Positions 1 through 10,696 of a stretch of 64,000 nucleotides of DNA are shown here, piece by piece. Within the stretch, counting starts at the first letter, position 1, and every line of letters starts with the position of its first letter. The notes beneath the pieces are model-generated. The model was given only the letters and a program-made list of their open reading frames with translations. It made no database searches and was not told where the DNA came from. The stretch comes from Euborellia annulipes (Eukaryota; Arthropoda; Insecta; Dermaptera; Anisolabididae): positions 1 to 64,000 of the forward strand of contig JAKCPI010028301.1 in assembly GCA_023213315.1 (NCBI GenBank), in the 5' to 3' direction. The translations under genes and the position numbers were made by a program.

Positions 1-455
1 CCTAATTAAATATTGTAGAAGTGCTTGGAACAATAAGCACTTTTTGGTCACTTAATTTAATTATTGAATTGATTGGTTTATTTATGCTTTTTTCAAGATT
101 TTTGTGGATATGTACTACTGAATAAAGAGCTCAATGAGGAAGGCAGCCAGCAGAAATAAAAAAACTTTTTATACTATTTTGTAGACGTTTAGGAATATGT
201 ACTAACAATTGTAAGTAATATCTAAGGAATTTAATGATTTTTCTACGACACTTCCGCAGGCAGTGAGGGAAATCCCGGGGCTCGGTCCCTTTAGAACCCA
301 CAGTAAAACCCAATTTAAAAAAATGAGAATATACATTTTAAAGGGCTTCTAAAAAATAATTGATTTTTGAATTTTAATCAAAATCGTTGGAGCGAAATTT
401 GAAAAAATCTAAAAAAAAAAAAAAACTGAAAAAGTACATCAGTAAAGTACTAGGA
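1..455. other. AT-rich intron; left part of a dispersed repeat
   Basis: No gene. Positions 322-455 are the left half of a repeat whose uninterrupted relative lies at 4503-4690 (shared words include GAATATACATTTTAAAG and GTACATCAGTAAAGTACTAG). The repeat is interrupted by the hAT element at 456 and resumes at 1404. Confidence 0.6.
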
Positions 456-1395
456 CAGTGGTTCCCAACCTGGGGGCGTTCGCCCCCAAGTGGATGATTT
501 GATTTTTCAGGAGGGCAATAATAAATAAGCGGGGGCGATGAGTAATCATAGGGGGAAAATTATTAGAGATTAGAAAAATTTAAAAGAAAAAAAAAAAAAA
601 CAAACAAAAATCAAAGAGAAAAATATCCCATTTAGAAGATGGCCAGGATAGAAGAGGACAAAAAATCATAAAAATAAAATATTATGAAGATTCCAATTCC
701 AATCTAGAATCGAAACGTCACTTTTGTTTCCATTAAATAAAAATTGACCGAAAAAAATATCCATTTTTGAAATTTTCTTTATAAAAATAAAATAATTTTT
801 AGTTGATTTTAAAAGATTTAGGTGGAGATAAATATTATAAATCTTCACTACTAGGCCTAATCCTAAAAAAAATTTCAACATTTCGGTCACTATTTCTGCA
901 GCTGTTGTATTTATTCACTTTGAAAAGAAAACGTTATCTGAAGAACTTGATTTAAATTTGAAATAAAGTAGTTGGTTACTTTTTTGTTAAAAATTTTAAA
1001 TCATGTTTTGTATGATAATGCAGATTGAGATCACAGAAATTATAAATTTGAACCATGTACATTTTGTGTATGTACAGTGAGGGACAATATTAAGTCCCAC
1101 CCATGCGTTTTCTACTTATGATTATTTCATTGTTTTTAAAGAAATATTATATATTTTTTAATGGAAACTTTTATGGTTCAAACCTAGAAAATTTCCAATA
1201 AAGATTTTCATTTTCTTTTATAAAAACAATGAATTAATCACAAGTAGAAAACGCATGGGTGGGACTTAATATTGTCCCTCACTGTACAGCAGGTATACCG
1301 TAGTTCTGTTACATACAATGAAAATGAAAAGGGGGGATAGGTGATAGTCAACCTCCATGCAGGAGCGATGGACCACAAAAGGTTGGGAACCACTG
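456..1395. mobile_element. Non-autonomous hAT element with 8 bp TSD
   Basis: Terminal inverted repeats CAGTGGTTCCCAACC (456) and GGTTGGGAACCACTG (ends 1395). Flanks are TACTAGGA (448-455) and TACTAGTA (1396-1403), an 8 bp target duplication with one mismatch. The related unoccupied repeat at 4503-4690 reads straight through this point (AAAGTACTAGTACTCTTTGG near 4619), which confirms the boundaries. No transposase ORF. A second, smaller TIR element is nested at 1075-1284. Confidence 0.9.
1075..1284. mobile_element. Tc1/mariner-like MITE nested in the hAT
   Basis: A 210 bp element with nearly perfect TIRs: CAGTGAGGGACAATATTAAG at the left and its reverse complement at the right end, flanked by TA (1073-1074 and 1285-1286). 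The arms reach about 60 bp and also share GTCCCACCCATGCG. TA duplication and short size fit a Tc1/mariner MITE. Confidence 0.88.
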
Positions 1396-1403
1396 TACTA
1401 GTA

Positions 1404-2297
1404 CTTTTTGGCCGATTTTTGTTCAAAAGTTTCGTGTTACATGCAAGTGGGGTACCTAACTTAAATATCAAATTTCGCCTGCTAACTTTTTCCAAAGCAC
1501 CATTCCCCGCCTTCCCCCTAGCTACGCCACTCACACAAACAAAGTATGCCGAAGGCGAGCAAGATGGTCCGGGGGCGTAGCCGAAGGCGAGCCTTACCAC
1601 TTGTTTTATTATAATCATTTTAATGATTAGAGAAAACTGTCAAGGTCAAAATTCGCTCAGTCATGCCTCAAAAAAATATTCAAATTAAAGATATAAGCCT
1701 ACCGATTATACAGTAGTTGATTAATCAGCAATTAATCTTTAAATCAGTGAATAGTGATTAATGAATATAATTTTATCAAAATAAAAAATTTTATAGTCAT
1801 TCAAAAGTATGTTAATTTATTATTTCAGAGTGTATAAATATTTATTAAATATAACTAAAGCTAAAAAAAACTCCGTGATCTTTTGATTGATGTTTTAATT
1901 AAAAAAAAAAAAGATTTTTTAATGCATTCAAACAAATTGCGCTAACAATAGATAAGATGATAAGATCAAAAAAAAAAAAAGTAGAAAAACTATTTATCCA
2001 GTTTAGTACGTATGTACTATATATAAAACATAACTTAATTATACATACACCCTAATTACATAAATGTTAATTAAATTTTCAGAGCGTTTTTTTTTTTTTT
2101 TTTTTTTGTTTAGATCGATATAAAATTCCAACGTGTAATTATATTTGAGGCTATTTAAGATTCATATATATTTACATGAATACGTTAATATATTATTTAT
2201 AAACATTTATGGAAATGTAAAAAAAAAATTAAATTAAAAATTATCAGTTTCAAAGAATTAATATATTTTTTTGTACAAAAATATTAACTTACATGTA

Positions 2298-2328
<31 letters not shown>

Positions 2329-2330
2329 AT
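1404..2330. other. AT-rich intron, no gene
   Basis: Right half of the dispersed repeat (from 1404), a short GC-rich patch near 1500-1600, several A/T homopolymers (for example the T run near 2087-2107), then a (TA)n tract at about 2300-2328. No coding signal. Confidence 0.6.
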
Positions 2331-2620
2331 AGCGGTGTGTCCGTCTGGCCGTCTGTCACACTCTCTCTTTGACCAACTTTCCGTTTTGAAACGGAATTTT
2401 GTAATATTATAGAGGACGTTAGGGGAGAGTCCCGGAAAATTACTCAGGTCCTGAAATTTCTATAACTTTTTGAGTTATTAATTTCTAAAGTTACGATTTC
2501 TCCCATAGGAAATGTATAGAGAAATATTTAAGTATTCTTTGCAGTTGTGTATTCTTTGAATGTAAACAAATCTTCAAGCAGGCACTGGATTGGAATACGT
2601 AGTAATAATAATTTTTCGGC
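2331..2620 (+). repeat. Dispersed repeat head, copy 1
   Basis: Begins after a (TA)n tract. It shares GTCCGTCTG/GCCCGTCTG, TATAACTTTT.GAGTTATTA, ATGATTTCTCCCATAGGA and TGTATAGAGAAATATTTA-type words with 5862-6160. In both copies the head is followed at the same spacing by a tRNA-like module, so head plus tRNA-like part may be one composite element. The family is not identified; a Helitron-like start is only a guess. Confidence 0.6.
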
Positions 2621-2893
2621 CCCCGGGTGTGGCGTAGTAGGTAGCGTGCCTACCTCCTATACCAAACGTCGCGGGTTCGGACCCAGGCAGTCCGATGATT
2701 TTATTTAAGCCATTTGGATACCAGATGGCTTAAATAGAAATGCCTGAACCCCAAATATAGATATTAATTACAACGGTTATCGTCTAAAGTCTTAAATGGC
2801 CTGAGTTGCCGAAAAGACTGTGTGAATGTGTGTGAGTGTGAGTGTGAATGAGAAAAAAGTGTGAATGTTTTTTATAAAAAAAAAAAAAAAATA
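2621..2893 (+). mobile_element. tRNA-like SINE module, copy 1
   Basis: About 270 bp. It has an A-box-like TGGCGTAGTAGG (2630-2641) and a B-box-like GGGTTCGGACCC (2673-2684), as in tRNA-derived SINE heads. A body follows (AAGCCATTTGGATACCAGAT; later GAGTTGCCGAAAAGAC), then GTGTGA-rich repeats and an A-rich tail. The words AATAATAATTTTTCG just before it recur at its end (2896-2909), fitting a target duplication. Confidence 0.7.
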
Positions 2894-2908
2894 AAATAAT
2901 AATTTTTC

Positions 2909-3150
2909 GCCCCCGGGTCTGGCGTAGTAGGTAGCGTGCCTACCTTCTACACCGAACGTCACGGGTTCGGACCCCAGGCAGTCCGATGATTTTATTTAAG
3001 CCATTTGGATACCAGATGGCTTAAATAGAAAATGCCTCAACCCACAATAGATAATATATATTACAACGGTTATCGTCAAAGTCTTAAATGGCCTGAGTTG
3101 CCGAAAACACTGTGTGAATGAGAAAAAGTGTGAATGTTTTTATAAATAAA
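2909..3150 (+). mobile_element. tRNA-like SINE module, copy 2 in tandem
   Basis: Starts at GCCCCCGGGTCTGG directly after the tail and duplicated word of copy 1. Same A-box and B-box words (GGCGTAGTAGG; GGGTTCGGACCC), same body and a shorter GTGTGA/A-rich tail. The tandem arrangement suggests unequal exchange or insertion exactly at the old target duplication. Confidence 0.65.
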
Positions 3151-3160
3151 AAATATATTT

Positions 3161-3360
3161 TCATAATTAAGAAAAGGCGAGGGTTCTCCCGCAGGCGGGC
3201 CCGAGCCAGCTGGTGGGAGTCCAGGGGGCTTAGCCCCCTGTTTAGTCGCCAGCCAGTTTCTCATAATTAAGAAAAGGCGAGGGTTCTCCGTAGGCGGGCC
3301 CGAGCCAGCTGGCGGGGGGTCCAGGGGGCGTAGCACTCCTGGCTAGACGCGAAGGCGGGC
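3161..3360. repeat. Two-unit GC-rich tandem repeat, period 100 bp
   Basis: Two direct copies starting TCATAATTAAGAAAAGGCGA at 3161 and 3261. Each contains a GAGCCAGCTGG word and a GTCCAGGGGGC hairpin half. GC-rich against an AT-rich background. Similar GC words occur near 11483 and 48311. Confidence 0.75.
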
Positions 3361-3937
3361 GGCGCGGTTAGTTAATACTTATAAATAGGGCTCGGATTTT
3401 GCATATAATGCATGTTTTTTTTTCTTAATCGCTTTCAAATTTTTTTTATCTGGCCGTTTTAGGATATCAGGACCCGCCCAGATTTTGCATATAAATGCAT
3501 ATTTTTTTGAGTATAAGTGCATTTTTGCATATTTAGGAAATATGAAGGTCTACAAAATAAATAAATAACATAAATGAGATAGGAGGAGAAAAAGTTAATT
3601 AAACCCCTTCTATAAGGAAGTTCGGGATGTTTATTTCAGATATTTTAATATATTATTCTTTTATACAGAAAGGATTGGAGAGAAAGAGAGAGAGGGAGTA
3701 GGGGAGGGGGAACGGACTCACCAAGAATAACAAATAACCCAAAGGAGAAAAACAAAAATTTTAGACGAAAAAAAAATGAGAGGTCGACCAAAAAAAAATT
3801 TAAAAAAAAACAAGAAAGTCACGTGACTTATTTTTATTTTTCAGTGCGGACGCGCAGTATACAATAAGAAAAAAAATCTGGTGTGACTGGCGCACAGCAC
3901 ACAACTTTCTCTTACCTTCGGTAATCGAAAGTTGTGT
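3361..3937. other. Low-complexity intron with TIR-like word
   Basis: No gene. TAGGGCTCGGATTTTGCATA at 3387 resembles the TIR of the hAT at 53905 (TAGAGCCCGGATTT), but a matching right end was not located. A hairpin (CTGGTGTGAC ... GTCACACCAG) spans 3879-4333 around the next element. Confidence 0.45.
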
Positions 3938-3945
3938 ACTGTGCT

Positions 3946-4314
3946 CAGTGGCGTATTCAGGGGGGGGGCCCAGGGGGCCGGGCCCCCCCCAAAGCCTTCT
4001 CCAAAACAAAAAAATACCTATTGTTTTCCCTAATGATTTTTTTTTTTTAAATAATTATTTTATTAACTCTCATAAATTCTAAAATCTATCAAAAAACTTA
4101 TAAATAATTGAAAAAATCTCTAATATTTACGAATTTTGTATTAAAATTATTTTTTATTTCAAGAAAAAAAAAATTTTTTTTAATTTGTTTTTTTATTTAT
4201 AATTATTATATTATCTAAAAAAAATTTCTCCACTTTAAGTTTCTTGGAGAAGGGGGGGGGGGGGGTTCAAAAATTTTTGGGCCCCCCCAAGCAGAAATCC
4301 TGGCTACGCTACTG
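3946..4314. mobile_element. Short hAT element with 8 bp TSD
   Basis: Begins CAGTGGCGTATTCAGG and ends CCTGGCTACGCTACTG. Flanked by ACTGTGCT at 3938-3945 and 4315-4322, an exact 8 bp duplication. 369 bp, with G and C homopolymers near the ends and no ORF. Confidence 0.88.
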
Positions 4315-4502
4315 ACTGTGCTTGTCACACCAGATTTGTTTGTGTCGACATGTATTTAGTTCCCGGCAGTAGGGAATATTTGAATTCAGATGTAAAATTT
4401 ATAAGTATGGGAAAATATTTATATTTTGTAACCATGACAACCATTTCTCATCTTTCCTATGAAGCACAAGAGTAAAGTGTGCTTCAAACAATTTTGAGGG
4501 CA

Positions 4503-4690
4503 AAACGAGAATATACATTTTAAAGAGCATCTAAAAAATAATTGATTTTTGAATTTTAATCAAAATCGTTAGAGCGAATTTTGAGAAAATCGAAAAAAAC
4601 TGAAAAAGTACATCAGTAAAGTACTAGTACTCTTTGGCCGATTTTGATTAAAAGCTTATTTTTCCGGTCCCGGGGGGTGTTTAACTTATA
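4503..4690. repeat. Uninterrupted relative of the 322-455/1404 repeat
   Basis: Shares the block from GAATATACATTTTAAAG to TTTGGCCGATTTT with the interrupted copy. It serves as a paralogous empty site for the hAT at 456-1395. Confidence 0.8.
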
Positions 4691-4743
4691 TATAAAATTT
4701 CAGCCTCATAGCTCAATTCCTTCATGCTTAAAATTGAACACAG

Positions 4744-4744
<1 letters not shown>

Positions 4745-4771
<27 letters not shown>
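4745..4771 (+). repeat. (CA)n microsatellite
   Basis: About 13-14 CA units, followed by GAGAGACAGAC. The surrounding stretch 4691-5264 holds no gene; there is a CT-rich tract near 5165-5222. Confidence 0.9.
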
Positions 4772-4775
<4 letters not shown>

Positions 4776-5264
4776 AGACAGACCATGTCGCGAAAACCAC
4801 TTTTTTGATTCAGGGGACCTCAAAACGTGAAGATCCATCAAAATCTCGACATCGAATTTTTGACATGAATCCAATACTTTCTCTCTATATATATATTACA
4901 TATATACATTGGTAAGAGAAAGTAAAAAAATAAAACTCCCCTTAGTTCGACCTTTTATTTTTTTTAAGAATTACAAATTTTTGTTATAAATTAATCTGAT
5001 ATTCATCGTATTGAATTCCTTAATGAAATTGTCAGATTTTATAAATTAAAGTAAATAGATTCCCGAAGAGTTGTTCAAACAACTTTGATAATAAATTCCC
5101 CCACCCTTAAAGTACCGTACCCCCGGAAAACGGTAAAAGGAAAAGTTAGTTATAAAATGTGATTCGTTTTTTTTTTCTCTTTCTTTCCCTCCTTTTCTTT
5201 TTCTTTTCTTTTCTCTCTCTCTCAAAGTCAACAAATTCTAATAGCGATCCTTAACTCCTCAATT

Positions 5265-5540
5265 TCAAGAGTGCATTGTGCGAAACGTTATCGCTGCACA
5301 AGGCCAAGGCCGTTAACGAGGCCCCCCGTTGCAGCAGCAGCAGCTTTCGGCATTCAATCGCCACGAACGAACAAAGCTGGCACATCTGCAGCCCTATTGT
5401 GTCGCCGAATTTGCCAACGACAACGGCCTTTTATTTATAATCAAGAATTTGCATGGAAATGGCCGTCTCAATTTAACAGTTTGTTCATTTTTAGCTGGAA
5501 AGGCTGCTAAAACCTCTTTCGGATATCGGAGCTGAGTTGT
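5265..5540. other. Unusually GC-balanced block, possible conserved noncoding element
   Basis: A stretch of near-even composition inside AT-rich intron. It carries a CAG repeat (GTTGCAGCAGCAGCAGC) and an octamer-type word ATTTGCAT at 5448 beside TTTATTTATAATC. Open frames of 68-79 codons exist on both strands, but none resembles a known protein. It shows no TIR, tail or second copy in this window. It could be an intronic enhancer or an old exon. Confidence 0.35.
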
Positions 5541-5861
5541 TCTTGAGAAGTGAACAGAACAATAGACAACAAACGCAACAACAAAAAAAAAAAAACAACA
5601 ACATAGGATTAAATAAAATTTCACGTTTTCAGTTCCTTTAATGGAACGCGAGAGCTATATAAACGTCTTAATCAATTGGAATGAATAGGCAACTTAACAA
5701 AGATTGATTCAAGTGGAAAGTAGATTTTTAAGTAATCAAATTCACTAAAATCAGACAAGGAAAAAAAATTAATACAATTAAATGGGGTTATGATTCTGAA
5801 GTTGTAAAAACACGGACAAGAAAAAAAAATTAACATAAGTGGGGGATAATCTCACTTAATC
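5541..5861. other. AT-rich intron, no gene
   Basis: A-rich low-complexity sequence; nothing recognised. Confidence 0.6.
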
Positions 5862-6216
5862 TATATATATAATTCGCTAATGCCCGTCTGTCTATCACGC
5901 TATTTAGGCAACTTCCCGTTGGAATTTCGAAACAAAATTTTATATGCATAAAAAGGACTTTCTCGGGATTACAGAAAAATTATTTTCATCCTGAAATTCC
6001 TATAACTTTTAGAGTTATTAGTTCTTAAAGTTATGATTTCTCCCATAGGATATGTATAGAGAAATATTTATGTATTCTTTTCATTTGTGTATTCCATGAA
6101 TGTAAACAAATCATCAAGCAGGCACGGAATTGGAATGGAATAATAATAATAATTTTCTTTTTTAGCCCTCGGGGCTTGGTGTAGAGGTTAGCGTGCTAAC
6201 CTCGTATACCAAACGT
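5862..6216 (+). repeat. Dispersed repeat head copy 2 plus truncated tRNA-like module
   Basis: The head matches 2331-2620. It is followed by a tRNA-like start (GGTGTAGAGGTTAGCGTGC, then CCTCGTATACCAAACGTCG), which is cut at 6217 by the family C element. Confidence 0.6.
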
Positions 6217-8004
6217 CGCACAGTGGGCTGAAATAGGAAAAAAGCGGCCATAATTCGAAAAAATGAACTTCAAAATATAAAAACAACGTTTTGCACACTA
6301 ATAATAGACTATATGTGGACCTCAAGACAATAATTCATTTTATTTTTACCCAACCCAAACCCGAGTTATAGAGCGCCAAAGTGGGCAAGAAAACTTACTA
6401 ACTTTTCTTTGCGTTTTAAGTCGATATTCAGAAATTTCTTTCATGTATTAATATTAATCCAATTTTAATGAATTTTTTTTTTAATCATAGATAAATTTAT
6501 CTTCTTTCTGAATATATTTTTGTTTTTCTTGTATTACAGTTATTTATTTTTAAATAAATTTTTTTTGTAAGTAAAAAAAAAGCAATATAAATTTTTTTCA
6601 ATTTCAAAAAAGTATATGGGCATCCTCTTGCCTTCTAACAAACTCAATAGATTCTGAAACTAGAATACATGTAGAACATGATTGCATCGGAACTTTTTGC
6701 CCGATTTTGCCCGAAAAATTTTTATTAATTTTTTTATAATTAAATCGGCAGAAAAACAAATGATTTCCTTCAAACCATATGAACTTCTCTCTGCTTTACA
6801 GATAATATTGAAACGTGACAAAGGGCTGACGGACAAAATAAAATCAGGCTATTATTAGAATGACCATAAAATTTGAAGGGGGGCCTCAAATTTTGTAATC
6901 TTTTGAAAAAATAATCTATTAAAAGGGAATATTCAATATTTGAAAATTGCATTTTTTTCTTGTTCATATTCTTATTAATATTATTGAAATAACTATATTA
7001 TTTTTGTATACAAGTGATAAAGCCCTCCCTGGACCCTCTTACATGCCTTCAGCGAGCAAATGCATCACATTTATTCTTGCTCACTGTTTGGAAATTTTGC
7101 AATTGCTCGCCTTCGGGGCAAAATTTTAAAGTTTTAAATTTCCCTCACTGACTCCACTTCCTCTGTCTCTGGCCAATCAGCGAGAGACAGTGGTAAACAG
7201 GAACATAAAACAGAAGTTAGTGGCTAGAATATAGTAATTTATTTTTTAGCAAATAATTTTTATTTAAGTATAATGACAGAGACATAGAAGCCGACTCCAA
7301 GGGGCCCAAGGGGCTCGAGCCCCCCTCCCCCTCCCCCCAATGTTGAGGGAAGAGAAAATAGTCATCTTTGTAATCAGCAATCCATTAAAATGTATATAAA
7401 GACATATTGCTTATGTAAGTTACCAAAAAAAAAAATTGTTTTTTGCTTCCTTGAGTAAGGGGTAGTTTACCCCATGTATATTTTTTGTAAAAATAAATGA
7501 CATCTTTCGTAACGATTGACCTTTAAAATGTATATAAAGACATATTGCTTGTAATTATCAAAGCAAAATTTTTTTAACACCTTGAGTAAGGGGTAGTTCA
7601 CCCCATGTATGTTTTTAGTAAAGATAGATGACATCTTTGGAATCAGCATCCATTAAAATGTATATAAAGACGTATTGCTTGTAATTATCAAAAAAAAAAA
7701 TTTTTTTTGCTCCCTTCAGTAAGGGTAGTTCACCCCATGTATGTTTTTTGTAAAAATAAATGTCATTTTTGTAAAACGCATATTTTTTTTGATTTTTTGA
7801 CATATGTTTTTCTTTATATTTCACACATCATAATTTTTTTTTCAACTTTGTCAAGGGGTAATTTCAACCCCTTTTGGTAAAATATGAAAATATTGAAGGG
7901 TATAGAAGAACATATGATTATATATGTATAGTTTTAATTTTGTAAAAATCCGCCCAAAAAAAGATAATTATGGCCGCTTTTTTTCGATTTCAGCCCACTG
8001 TGCG
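6217..8004 (+). mobile_element. Family C TIR element, copy 1 (1.79 kb)
   Basis: TIR CGCACAGTGGGCTGAAAT at 6217 and its reverse complement ending at 8004; GCGGCC follows inside both ends. The interior has a fourfold tandem repeat (about 7360-7780; units contain AAGGGGTAGTTxACCCCATG and TAAAATGTATATAAAGAC) and a C-rich CCCCCTCCCCCTCC tract. No long ORF, so it is non-autonomous. The left flank is a SINE head and the right flank a LINE; no clear target duplication, so superfamily is unassigned. Copy 2 is at 19384-21150 in reverse orientation and a partial copy 3 at 16810-17296. Confidence 0.8.
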
Positions 8005-8272
8005 ATGTTGGATCTTATATAAATCGCCACTCCTCCCCCCACCCTTCCAAGTCTGTCGTTCCGCAGCAAACTATAGCCGGGCAATCGAACGAGCCCGTCC
8101 GATATGTGCGGTTTCAGCCAGGACTCACTAACACACACTATGTCGAATTCACCCCTGCCAAACAGCTCAAAAAATTCAGAAAAGTTCCCAATTAGTGACT
8201 GGGCATTGACATGCGCTATCCTAGCCCCGACACTCTCCCGGCGACTCCCCCTCCCACATCCCGATCAGACAT
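8005..8272 (-). pseudogene. LINE ORF2 start, endonuclease N-terminus (truncated)
   Basis: Minus-strand frame from an ATG at 8272. It reads through AHVNAQSL, DIVCVSESWLKP and LPGYSLLRNDR to GGGVAIYIRSN, then stops at the family C junction. These are the opening motifs of an APE-type endonuclease in CR1/Jockey-like LINE ORF2, including the catalytic SESWL glutamate region. The rest of ORF2 is missing. It lies 3' of ORF1 (9235-9873) on the same strand and is probably the same element. Confidence 0.8.
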
Positions 8273-8623
8273 GAAATATCAAAACACAAAACTGGCGCAA
8301 AACAGAACCCAAGGGGCGGGCAGGCAGAGCAACGGCCGGCGGGAAAGACACAGTAAAGAAGAAAAACAGTCCGAGAAGAATAAATATATTTAGTGAGAAT
8401 AGAATCAATGACCGGAAAAGAAGATATATTAACTAAAGAGTAAACTAGTGCGGATCTACCCCGTCCAGGACGCGATAGGCAACCCGACAGGCGGCTAATA
8501 AACGGAGACGCTCTTTTCATTTAAGAGTCACTCCTTGACCGCAGAGGCCGGGGAATTCAATAGAGTTTCATACCACTGAACACATCCCAAACTGTTCCCA
8601 TTGTTTTTGTTGTGTGGCCGATC

Positions 8624-8655
<32 letters not shown>

Positions 8656-9234
8656 TCAAAAAATGAGATAGAAACATGATTACAAAATAAAATAGATAAT
8701 TATGAGATGAGAAAAAGAGTAGATGAATGTGACATAAACAAAATAAAAACGAAAATAGAGATCGTATACTAGGAATTTAGAGAACGTAAACATTGCAAGA
8801 ACAAAAATAAATAAATAAAATAGTACAGATGACAGTTTAGACAAAAACATGAGTGTTTTTATTATGGAATTAAAGTTTATTATTTATAAACAGCTGATTA
8901 TATAAATTATTGTTTCTGTTCCCCTTTATGTTAAAGGATAGATTTAGAATTATCTGATAAGACCTCATTTGAGTAAATTTTTAAACTGAATTTGCATAAT
9001 TTAGGCCGAATTGATAAAAAATAGAAAAAAAGATTAAATGCGTTTATTTTACAATCGGCCGAACAAAAGACAAAAGAAAATAAAAAAAAAAAAAAAAATA
9101 ATAAAAAATTATAAAAAATTTTGTGGTATAATGAAGAGTGAGGAACAACATAATAGCAAAAAATAAAAGTAAATAAAGGGAATAAAATGATACAAAATGA
9201 AATATTAACTGATCAGATATTAATACTAAACTAT
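8273..9234 (-). other. Spacer between LINE ORF2 and ORF1 plus A-rich sequence
   Basis: A GC-richer part at 8273-8620 belongs to the minus-strand LINE. 8621-9234 is A-rich on the + strand (poly-A near 8626-8650, AAATAAATAAAT near 8805) with no ORF and may be a separate tail-bearing insertion. Confidence 0.5.
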
Positions 9235-9873
9235 TTAGATTATTGCCGGGTCTTTGAAGGTTGAGATTCTGCCATCGCCATCCCTGAAGAGTATCTTGCC
9301 CATAGATGTCCAGGCGTTTCCCCTGCCGTACTTCATCAATGCGGCCTTGAGGAGTTGCCTCCTATGATACGTGATGTCCTCCCTTAAGGTGTAGCCCGTG
9401 CCCTTGAGCCGAGATTTGGCCTTGAAGATTTTATTTTTTATCAAGTTGGATGTAAATTTTACCAGCAGAGGGCGCGAGCGACCCCCGTCCACGTCCGGGG
9501 CGCTATTCCTGGGTTTGCCTACACGATGGCAGCGGTCTATGTCGCCCTCGCCTATATTTATATTTAAGTTCTCTTTAAATATTCTCTTTGTAATTGAAAT
9601 GGGATTCGAGTTCTCAGAATCAGATTCGCTCACTCCGAACAAAAGTATCGAGTTAGCTTTTGAGTCCTGCTCCAAATTATCAAGTCTTGAATGGTACTCA
9701 CATTTGAGCTGATCGATTCTTTTATTAAAGTCCAGAGTAATTTTCTCCAGCCATTTCGTCAGCGCCGGCTGTAGGGCGTCAACAATTGCGCTGATGGTTC
9801 CAGGCTCGGAGAAGACGTCAGACAGAGCGGCCCTCAGTGCATCGGGGTTAATGGTGTTGGTTTTAGGAGGCAT
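9235..9873 (-). CDS. LINE ORF1 RNA-binding (gag-like) protein
   Basis: Intact 212-codon frame, start chosen at MPPKTN (9873) rather than the longer non-conserved extension. N-terminal part about 1-70 is amphipathic and coiled-coil-like (KWLEKITLDFNKRIDQLK). A central NSILLFGVSES strand and IDRCHRVGKPR motif, then RPLLVKFTS and LREDITYHRRQLL, fit the RRM plus C-terminal domain of LINE ORF1 proteins that package the element RNA. There is no zinc knuckle. It belongs with the ORF2 start at 8005-8272. The 5' end of the element is near 10008. Confidence 0.8.
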   Translation of the reverse strand: MPPKTNTINPDALRAALSDVFSEPGTISAIVDALQPALTKWLEKITLDFNKRIDQLKCEYHSRLDNLEQDSKANSILLFGVSESDSENSNPISITKRIFKENLNINIGEGDIDRCHRVGKPRNSAPDVDGGRSRPLLVKFTSNLIKNKIFKAKSRLKGTGYTLREDITYHRRQLLKAALMKYGRGNAWTSMGKILFRDGDGRISTFKDPAII

Positions 9874-10021
9874 CTCATGAAATGATAAATGTGGCCACAA
9901 ATTACTATGTTCAGTGGTGAATATATAAAATTTCGATATTATGCCCGGACTCCGCAGTGTGGGAGCGAGAGAGCGGCTACATGCGTGCGCTCACTTCAAA
10001 TAAATAAGGAGATCCAAAAGA

Positions 10022-10189
10022 AATAAATAATTATAGGCCAATAACACTATCGTCAAATCTTGGAAAAATTTTTATGAAGCTTCTCTACAACAGAATGGAA
10101 AAAAAAATGATATTCAACCAACCTGCGGAACAAGCAGGATTTAGAAACGGCTACTCTACTTGCGACCATCTACACACCATCAATCAAAT
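10022..10189 (+). pseudogene. RTE-like LINE piece 1: reverse transcriptase motifs
   Basis: Open frame reading NNYRPITL, then QAGFRNGYSTCDHL. These are RT motifs just upstream of the catalytic palm in RTE/BovB-like LINEs. The endonuclease and 5' part are missing. The frame is interrupted at 10190 by a 286 bp hAT and resumes after it. Confidence 0.8.
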
Positions 10190-10475
10190 CATGGGCGTAC
10201 CCAGGATCAAATCTAGGGGGAGGGCATGGTCAGATCATGGTCGTCCAGGGGGGAGGCAGATCATGGTCGTCCAGATTGTGACATAGCTATTTTTTATATA
10301 GAGAGGTAAAGCCTTCGAATTAAAGGCCTAAAAACCCTCGAGTCCTAACAAAAAGAATCATTCCCCGTCGCCATCCACCAATTTTGTTTCGTTTCATCAC
10401 TTTATAAACATTTAATTTTTTTTTGTTGCTTCTAGGGGGGCAGCTGCCCCCTGCCCCTCGCTGGGTACGCCCATG
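10190..10475. mobile_element. Short hAT element inside the RTE LINE
   Basis: CATGGGCGTACCCAGG at the left and CTGGGTACGCCCATG at the right, flanked by AATCAAAT at 10182-10189 and 10476-10483. Its removal restores the RT frame across the junction. 286 bp, no ORF. Confidence 0.93.
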
Positions 10476-10696
10476 AATCAAATTATAGAAAAAGCGAAAG
10501 AATATCAAATAGATATCTATCTTGCTTTCATAGATTATGAAAAGGCATTTGACTCGATACACCAAGAGTTTATATTTGAGGCAATGATCTCTCAAGGAAT
10601 TAATAGGCATTATGTTGAAATTTTGAGAAAAGTATACAGCAATTGCCAAGCCCGAATTATTTTGGAGACTCCAGGATCATTCTTCCCTGTAATAAA
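10476..10696 (+). pseudogene. RTE-like LINE piece 2: RT palm motif A
   Basis: Encodes YLAFIDYEKAFDSI, RT motif A with its catalytic aspartate, and continues to FPV, where the composite P element begins. Continues from piece 1 and into piece 3 at 12798. Confidence 0.85.

Noticed and set aside
5271..5535. Glutamine-containing small protein
   Set aside because: Competing frames are of similar length on both strands and no homologue is recognised; kept only as a compositional island.
8221..8520. A separate 99-codon minus-strand gene
   Set aside because: It is another frame over the LINE leader; the APE motifs lie in the frame starting at 8272.
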